From: Luteolibacter flavescens
Lineage (GTDB): Bacteria > Verrucomicrobiota > Verrucomicrobiia > Verrucomicrobiales > Akkermansiaceae
DNA: 64,000 bases
Assembly: GCF_025950085.1 (NCBI RefSeq)
Contig: NZ_JAPDDS010000016.1
Location: forward strand, 1 to 64,000
Reading direction: 5' to 3'
The notes under the pieces were generated by a model. The model did not search any database. It saw only the letters and a program-made list of their open reading frames with translations, and was not told the origin of the DNA. Below are positions 50,791 to 59,700 of this stretch, piece by piece. Position numbers and translations under genes: made by a program. Each line of letters begins with the position of its first letter. The first letter of the stretch is position 1.

Positions 50791-53700
50791 ATGAACATCG
50801 AAGCCACCATGCGACACTCGCTCCTGACCACGGCGCTCCACATGACGTGGGGCATGTCCGTGCTCATGATGCAGGCGAATGCGGACATCCTGCGTGGTGG
50901 TGGAGGCAGCGGCGGTGCGGCACCACCGGCGGCGAGCGCGACCCCATCCGGCGGCACCACTCCCTCGGTGACGAATCAGGCGCGGACGAATGCGCAGGAT
51001 TCGCTGGCGCGGACGACCCAGGCGATCGCCGCGGTTCGCGCGATGCAGCTCGCCGCCCGCAACAACGCGGTGAACGGGCCGAACAACCTCGGCAACCACC
51101 CGGGAACCGGAGCGCCGCTGCCCAATGTGCCAAACGGCCTCGGCCAAGGCGGCCTCCAGGTGCATGGCAATGTCGCCACCGATGCCTCGTGGTGGCAGGG
51201 TGCAGAGCTGCCAACCCAGACCACCGACAGCAGTGGGACGAAGGTGACCATCAAGCAGACCGCGCAGCAGGCGCTGCTGAATTGGGAGACCTTCAACGTC
51301 GGCAAGGACACCACGCTCACCTTTGACCAATCCGCGGCTGGATCGGGAGCGAACCAATGGATCGCCTTCAACAAGGTCAACGATCCCCTCGGCAATCCCA
51401 CGCAGATCCTCGGCACCATCAAGGCGCAGGGACAGGTCTATGTGATCAACCGCAACGGCGTGATCTTCGGTGGCTCGAGCCAGGTGAATACCGGGGCGCT
51501 GACCGTGTCCGCGCTGCCGATCAATGACGAGCTTGTCGCGAACGGCCTGCTCAACAATCCGACCCAGGCATTCCTCTTCAATGGTCTCGGCCAGGGCGAC
51601 ATCGGCGACGTCACGGTCCAGGCCGGAGCGCAGATTAAGACATCCGTCTCCGCGGATGGGAATGGTGGCCGCATCTTCCTCGCGGGGGCGAACGTGACGA
51701 ACGATGGCACGCTCTCGTCTCCTTCCGGGCAGGTCATCCTTGCCGCGGGATTGCAGGTCGGCGTGGTGGCTCACAATACGGCGGACCCTTCGCTGCGCGG
51801 ACTCGATGTCTTCGTGGGCGCGGTTGTGGATCCTGCGTCCGCGCTTTCGCCGTATGCTGGCACGGTCACGAACAATGGCCTGATCGAGATCGCGCGTGGC
51901 AGCACCTTGCTCACGGGGAAAACCATCGCGCAGAATGGCGCGATCGACAGCACCACCTCGGTCTCGCTGAACGGACGCGTGGACCTGCTGGCGAACTACG
52001 ATGCCGTTAGTAATCCCGGCTTCGTCGCGTCGAATCCGAATACCGGCAGCGCCTTCGCATGGCGATCGACCGGGAACATCACGCTCGGTGAGAATAGCGT
52101 GATCCGCATCCTCCCGGAGCTGACGAGCACCGCCACCTCCATCGGCACGGAGCTTGCGCTGCGCTCGCAGATCAATCTCCAGGGGAAGAACATCCACCAC
52201 GCGCAGGGCTCCATCCTGCTCGCGCCGAATGCGAAGGCCTCGATCCAGGCGGGCACGTGGGCATTCCTCAATTCCACCACGCTGCCGACTTCGAATTTCG
52301 TCTCCACCGGCGGCCAGGTCTTCCTCGACCATGGCTCGGTGATCAATCTGGCGGGCACGACCGATGCCCTCGCCTCGGTGCTCCAGAATATCATCGAGCT
52401 CGAGTTGCGAGGCTCGGAGCTATCGGTGGCACCGGTCCAGCGCGAGGGCGAGCTTCGCGGGGAGACTATCGTCGTCGATCTCGGGAAGACCGGCACCTAT
52501 GATGGCCGGCAGTGGGTGGGCACGCCGCTGGCGGACCTTATCGGCTACCTCGGTCTCGTGCAGCGGGACGTCGCGCAGCTCACGACGGCAGGCGGCACGC
52601 TCACGATTTCCGCGGGCGATGCGGCGGTGGTGCGCGACGGCTCGGTCATCGATGTGTCCGGCGGCTGGACGAATTTCAAGGGCGGCACCGTTGCGACGAC
52701 GCGAGTGGTCAGCAATGGCCAGATCGTCGATATTTCCCAGGCGACGCCGGATCAGGTTTACTCCGGGATCTACACCGGGAATTCATCGGTCGCGCACTCG
52801 AAGTGGGGAGTGGTGGAGAAGTTTAGCCGTGCCCTCGCCCCGGCAGGCACGCGCTATCAGGAAGGCTACACGCAGGGTGCGAATGCGGGCTCCGTCACGA
52901 TCACGGCCCCGGCCATCGTGCTGGATGGCTCGCTGCGCGGAAACACCGTCGCGGGTGAAAACCAGATCCGCAACCAGCCCGGATCGAGCGCCTTGCCAAA
53001 GGCCGCCACCCTCGCGCTGCATTTCCGCGGCCGGGAAAATCTCGCGCCGAATTACTTCGTCACTTACCCGGACGGGCTCGACATCGTCTTCAAGGAAGGC
53101 GTGGAGCAGGATGACGTGCCGGACTTCGCGCTGGATGCGAATGGCAACGCGGTGGCGCTGCCCGACGCGCGGAAGAACGAGGTCTTCCTCTCTCCCGGTC
53201 TGCTGACGTCGAGCGGCTTCGGCCATCTCGCGGTCACGAATGAGAACGGCACCATCACCGTGGCCGAGGGCCAGCACCTGACGGCATCGCCGGGTGGCTC
53301 GATTTCTCTAACAGCATCGAACATCGACATCCTCGGCAACGTCACCGCCGCGGGAGGATCGCTGTTCTTCACCGCGCTGAATGCCTCGCCCTACGATGTC
53401 GCCGTTGGCCTGTCGCAGAATCCACCGGTGGCCCCGCCGATCAGGCCGGGCCGAGGGATCTTCACGCTGGCCGAGGGTGCCACGCTGAGCACGGCGGGGC
53501 TCGTCACGGACGACCGCTTCGCTTCCTCCTATGCGACGCCTGCGATCGCCGACGGAGGCAGCATCCGCATCGAGGCCTACTCGGCGGATCTCGGCAGCGG
53601 CAGCCTCGTGGATGTGTCCGGCGGCTACGCGATGAATTCGGATGGCAGAGGCCGCTACGGCAATGCCGGCTCGATTTCCATCCTCACCGGCAAGGACCCC

Positions 53701-56700
53701 GGCGTGAGCTCAAATCTCGGCGGCACCCTTCACCTCGGTGGTGCCCTGCGCGGGATCTCAGGCGGGAAGGGTGGCACGCTCACCCTGCAAGCCGGTGCCA
53801 TCCAGGTGGGCGGTGCTACCGCGCCTGCGGGCGTATATCATCTCGATCCGTCATTCTTCAGCGAGGGCGGCTTCACGAAGTTCAATATCCAGGGGCTCGG
53901 CGGTCCCGGTCTCACGGCGGTGAAGGTAGCGGAAAACACGCTGCTCACCCCGGTCGCGAAGCGCCTCGCGGCGGTGGCAAATTCGTCCGGTGGTGGATTG
54001 CGCCTCGGCGAGTATGCGGACGTGCATGGCCGCGATCCCGAGGTCTCCGAGCGCCAGGCGGTGAGCCTGAGCTTCACCTCGGACGGCGTGCGGGATGCGG
54101 CCACAGGCTTCCTGCTTCATCGTGGCGATGTCGTCATCGGCGAAGGCTCGGTGATCCGCACCGACCCGGGTGCCGCGGTCGAGGTGCGCGGCAGCACGGC
54201 CACGGTGCTCGGGTCCATCCTCGCGCCCGCAGGATCGATCCGCGTCTCGGGAAGTTCTAACTCCGGCAATGTCTTCGGCGATCCGAACCAAGCCGTCGCC
54301 ACCACCTTCCTCGGTTCGCACAGCGTCCTCTCCACCGCGGGCACCGTGGTGCTGAGGCCGGATGCCTACGGTCGTCGCATCGGCAGCGTGCTGGGCGGAG
54401 GAAGCATCAGCGTCTCCGGGAATCTCGTTGCAAGCGCGGGTGCGGTGCTCGATGTCTCGGGCACCAGCGGCGTCCTCGACGTGGACCCCGCGTACACCAC
54501 GACCCCGTCTAATCCGGTCCCGACGACCGGCCTGACGAATCGCCCGCGGATTCGCCAGACCGTGCCGGTGCAGGTGGATAGCAATGCCGGCTCGATCACG
54601 CTGACTGGCGGCCAATTTCTCTTCTCCGATGCCACCCTGCGGGGCAATGCCGGTGGGGCATCGGCTTCCGGTGGATCGCTGTCCATTTCGTCGGGGCGCT
54701 TTTACACCAGTGCGGACGTGCCTTCCCCGGCGGATGTCACGCTGACCATCACCCAGTCGGGGCCGGTCATCGGAAGCTCGCTTTCTAACAATTCAATCGG
54801 CCAAACCATCACCGGCACTCTCGGCTCCGGTCATGGATTCTTCGCGGTGGATTCGTTCCAGAGCGGCGGCTTCGATTCGCTCGCGCTCGGCGGCGTGGTC
54901 AGGACGAGCGGCGCGGTGACCATCGATGCCCGCGGTCAGGTCAGCCTCGGCAACCAGGGGATTCTCTTCAATGACTCCGCCCTTACCGTGAGGGCGGGTG
55001 CTGTCTCCATCGGCATGCCATTCCGCCCGCCGCAATTGCCGACGGAAGAAGTCAGCCCGATCATCGTCAATGGCTCGCCCTTCATCATCCCGGCGACTTA
55101 CGGCAGCGGCACGCTGGACATCGAGGCCCGCCACATCGACGTGGGCAGCCTGAGCCTCCAGGGCACCGGTCGTGCGAATCTGGTGGCGGAAGGCGGCGAC
55201 GTGCGGGGCAATGGCACCTTCGTGATGGCGGGGGATCTCTCGATCCGTGCGGGCCAGATCTATCCGACCACGGCGAGCGAGTTCAATCTCATCGCCTACG
55301 ATTACCAGAATGTCTCGGGCGCGCAGAAGGGCTCGATCACCATCACATCCTCGGGTTCGCGCAGCCTGCCATACTCGGCGGGCGGGAAGCTGGGCATCTA
55401 TGCCTCCACGATTCATCAGGGCGGCGTGCTCAGGGCTCCCTTTGGCACCATCACGCTCGGATGGGATGGCTCCGGGACTGCGCCGCGCGATTGGTTCACC
55501 GGCACCGCGAGGCCGTTCCCGGTTACGTCGGATCTCACGCTGGAGTCCGGCAGCATCACGTCGGTCTCCAGCGTCGATCCGGTCACTGGCAAGGGCCTCG
55601 TGCTGCCCTATGGCTACAGCCCGGACGGCACGGTGTGGATCGATCCCCGCGGTGTGGACATCACGGCGGGTGGCCTGCCGGAGAAGTCGATCACGCTTTC
55701 CGGCGGGAACATCACCCAGGAGGCGGGCTCGTCCATCGACCTGCGCGGGGGAGGGGATCTCTACGCGGATCGCTGGGTGTCCGGCCTCGGCGGGCCGGTG
55801 GACATCCTCGCGAACACGGGGAGCTTTGCGATCATCCCGTCCTACGGGGCGGACTACGCGCCGTATGCCGCCTACAACGACTCCGCCGCGACCACGAATC
55901 TCATCGGCGGTGCATCGGGTTACACGAATTCCACGCTCGCGGTGGGTGATCGCGTCTACCTGCAGGGCAGCAAGACGCTCGCGGCAGGGTGGTACACGCT
56001 CCTGCCCGCCCGCTATGCGCTGCTGCCGGATGCCGTGCTCGTCAGCGCCAGCGATGCCGGTGGCTACGGCACGCTGGAGGTGCCCGGCGGTGCGAGCATC
56101 GTGAACGGCTATCGCTACAACTCGCTCAATGACGAGCGCGCTATGCCTGCGATCACGACGCGCTTCGAAGTCGCCTCGTCAAAAGTGGTCCGCCAACGCG
56201 CGCAGTATTTCGATTTCCTAGCGAATACCTTCCTCAAGCAAAGCGCGGCGACGCTGAATGCCCCGGCGCCGGTCTTGCCAACGGATTCCGGATACCTGCG
56301 CTTCCAGGCCACGCAGTCGATGGACCTCGCCGGTGCGGTCGCCTCTCAATCGATCAGCGGCGGACGCGGGGCATCCATCGACATCAGCACGCAGCTCGAT
56401 ACCTTCATCTCGAATGGGACGACCAGCGGCGGGCCCGGTGTCATCACCTTGGACTCTGCCGCGCTGAATGCCTTCGGCGCGGAAAGCCTGCTCATCGGCG
56501 GCACGCGCAGCCGCAATGCCGATGGCACCTCCACCGTCACGGTCTCCAGCGGGAAGATCACGGTGGACAATGCGGGCGCTCCGCTGGGTGCGGAGGACCT
56601 GATCCTCGCGGCGAAGAACCAGCTCGTCCTCGCCGCAGGCGCGAAGCTGGTCTCGACCGGCGACCGCACGTCCGGCGCGGATACGCTGCGGATCACCGGA

Positions 56701-59700
56701 GATGGCGCGCTGGTCCGCGTCTCGGGAAATCCTACGGCCACCGTACTTCGCAGTGGTACCACTTCCTCCGCCACGCCGCTGCTCTCCATCGGTGCCGGTG
56801 CGGGCATCACGGGTGGTGGGATCATCCTTGACTCAACTGCTGGCCTTTCGCTGGACGGGACCGCTTCGCTTTCCGCGGAGAGCTATACCTTTGGCGCGGG
56901 CCGTATCAGCGTGATGCTCGATCCTTCGCTTGCTGTCCCAGCCGGTGGCAGCCTGGTGCTGGACAATGATTTCCTCGCCACCTTTGGCACGGCTGCATCG
57001 CTGGGCCTGGTCAGCTATTCGTCCATCGACCTGCACGGTGCGGGTCAGTTCGGCTCGCCAGCATTGAAGAGTCTCACGCTCGGCGCTTCGGAGATCCGGG
57101 GTGTCGGCCAAGGGGCGGGCACTGCCCGCATCGTCGCGAATGACGTGCTGCTGCACAATCCGAACGCCGCCACCGCAGGAACGCCAGGCACGGCATCGGG
57201 CTCGCTGGAGATCTCCGCCGCGACGATCCGCCTCGGCAGCAACCAAGTCGCGCTGAACCATTACTCCAATGTCCGCCTCACCGCGACGCGCGGCATTCTC
57301 GGCGAAGGCACCGGCGGGCTCAGCGCACAGGCCGGGCTCACGCTCGATACGCCGCGCCTGACCGGTGCCGCGGGTGCCGTGCGCACCATCACCGCGGGCG
57401 GAAATCTGGCACTCGTGTCCACCACCGGCAGCAATCCTGCAGGCGGATTGCTCGCGGGCGGCGCGGGGTCCACGCTCACGCTCACGGGTTCATCCATCGC
57501 GGCAGGGAGCGAGGTGCTGTTAGAGAGTGGCAATCTCTCGCTGCGTGCGACGACCGGCGATCTCGCCGTGACCGGCAGGCTCGATGTTTCCGGTGGTCGC
57601 AAGGTCTTCGGCGATGCCGTGCGCTACTCGTCAGCCGGGAATATCCGCCTGACCGCTTACGCGGGCAATGTGACCGTGGCATCGGCAGCCACGCTGGATC
57701 TCTCCGCTCACGCCGGCGGCGGGAATGCGGGCACGCTGGCAATTTCGAATCCGAACGGGAACTTCACGCTCGCGGGCACCCTGCTTGGCAGCGGTGGCAG
57801 TGGAGGGATGGATGGCAGCTTCTCGCTCGATACCTCGGTGCTGCCTTCCTTGTCGGGCCTCGCCGCCAGTTTGAGAAATGCATCCTTCACGGGTTCGCAG
57901 GATTTCCGTGTCCGCAGTGGCGACGTCACGCTCGATGGGCTCTCGGTGGCGCGGGACTTCGTGCTCTCCGCGGATCGTGGCGGCATCACCGTCACGGGCA
58001 CTGTCGATGTCTCGGGTGCGACGGGTGGCAGTATCCGTCTCGCGGCCAATGGGGATCTAGTCCTTGCGGCGGGATCGCGTCTCGATGCCTCCGGCGATGA
58101 TTTCAGCAATGCGGGCAAGGGCGGCGCGATCACGCTGGAAGCCGGATCCTCGCGCGATGGCGCGGCGGGACCGGGCGCGCTCACCTTGCGCAGCGGCTCC
58201 TCGATCGACCTCTCCGTGGCTGCGAACAACGCGGGCAGCGCCGCGCAAGGGAAGTTCACGGGCAAGCTCCACCTCCGCGCGCCACAGATCGCGGGCGATA
58301 TGGCGGTGACCTCGCTGGACTCCACCGTGACCGGTGCCTCCTCGATCCTCGTCGAGGGCTACAAGATCTACGATCTCACTAGTACCAACGGGACAATCAC
58401 CACCGCGGTCCAGAACGAGATCAAGGCTGACGGGGAGAGCTTCCTCGGTGCCGCAGGCACGGCCAGCGCCGCCTACATCTCGATCTCCAATCGACTGCTG
58501 GCGAACAACGCGGGCCTCGCCTCAGTTCTCGTGCTCGCGCCCGGAGCGGAGATCGTGCACCGCACGGGCAATCTCACGCTTGGCACCAGCACCTCCACGA
58601 ACACCTCGGACTGGAACCTCGCGAACTACCGCTTCGGCGCGAAGGGCGCGGCAGGCGTGCTGACCCTGCGGGCTGCTGGAAACATCACGCTCTTCAATGC
58701 GATCAGCGACGGCTTTGTCTCCAGCGCCTACAATTCACTGCTGCTACCGGACAATGCCACGCTGCCGGTGAATACCCGCAGCTACTCGTATCGCTTCGTT
58801 TCCGGTGCGGACCTCGGTGCCGCCGACCATGGACGGACCCTCGCGCTGGATGCCCTCGCTGCGGGCACCGGTTCGCTGCTGCTGGGCAAGAACAACACGA
58901 ACAACTTCTCCAACAGCAACGGCTCCACCAACAACCCGGGCAACAACGCGACGACCGCGCTCGCCGTGGGGAACCGCTTCCAGGTGATCCGCACCGGCAC
59001 TGGCGACATCGACATCCGCGCGGGCCGCAGCGTGCAGTTGCAGAATCACTTCGCGACGATCTACACCGCGGGAACGGTGGTCGCGGACCCTACGATGGGC
59101 GGCACCTTCGACCTGCCCATCCTCGACCAGACGGGCGGGAATATCACGCTCGGCGCGATCCAGCAGAGCCCGTCCTATCCGGCGCAGTACACGATGGCGG
59201 GCGGCGATGTCTCGATCTTCGCGGGGCTGGACATCGAGCACATCTCGCGGACGAACCAGAACGTGCCGATCGCGGACTCGCAGCGCCAGCTTCCAAACAA
59301 CTGGCTCTACCGCCGTGGCTACGTCGATCCTGTCACGGGGCAATTCGGCACGTCGCGCTTCGGCGATACCGCCTCGACCACGTGGTGGGTGGACTTCAGC
59401 AATTTCTTCCAAGGCGTCGGTGCCCTCGGTGGCGGCGACGTGAGCCTCGTCGCCGGTCACAACGTGAACAACGTGGATGCCGTCATCCCGACGAATGCCC
59501 GCATGCCGAAGGGAACGCCGAATGCGGCGAATCTTGTCGAGCTCGGCGGCGGTGACCTGATCGTGCGAGCCGGGAACAACATCGATGCCGGCGTTTACTA
59601 CGTCGAGCGTGGTCGGGGCACCCTCGATGCCGGAGGCAGCATCGTCACGAATGCCACGCGCTCTCCGTCCATCCCGCAGCTCAGCGGCGCGGCGAATACC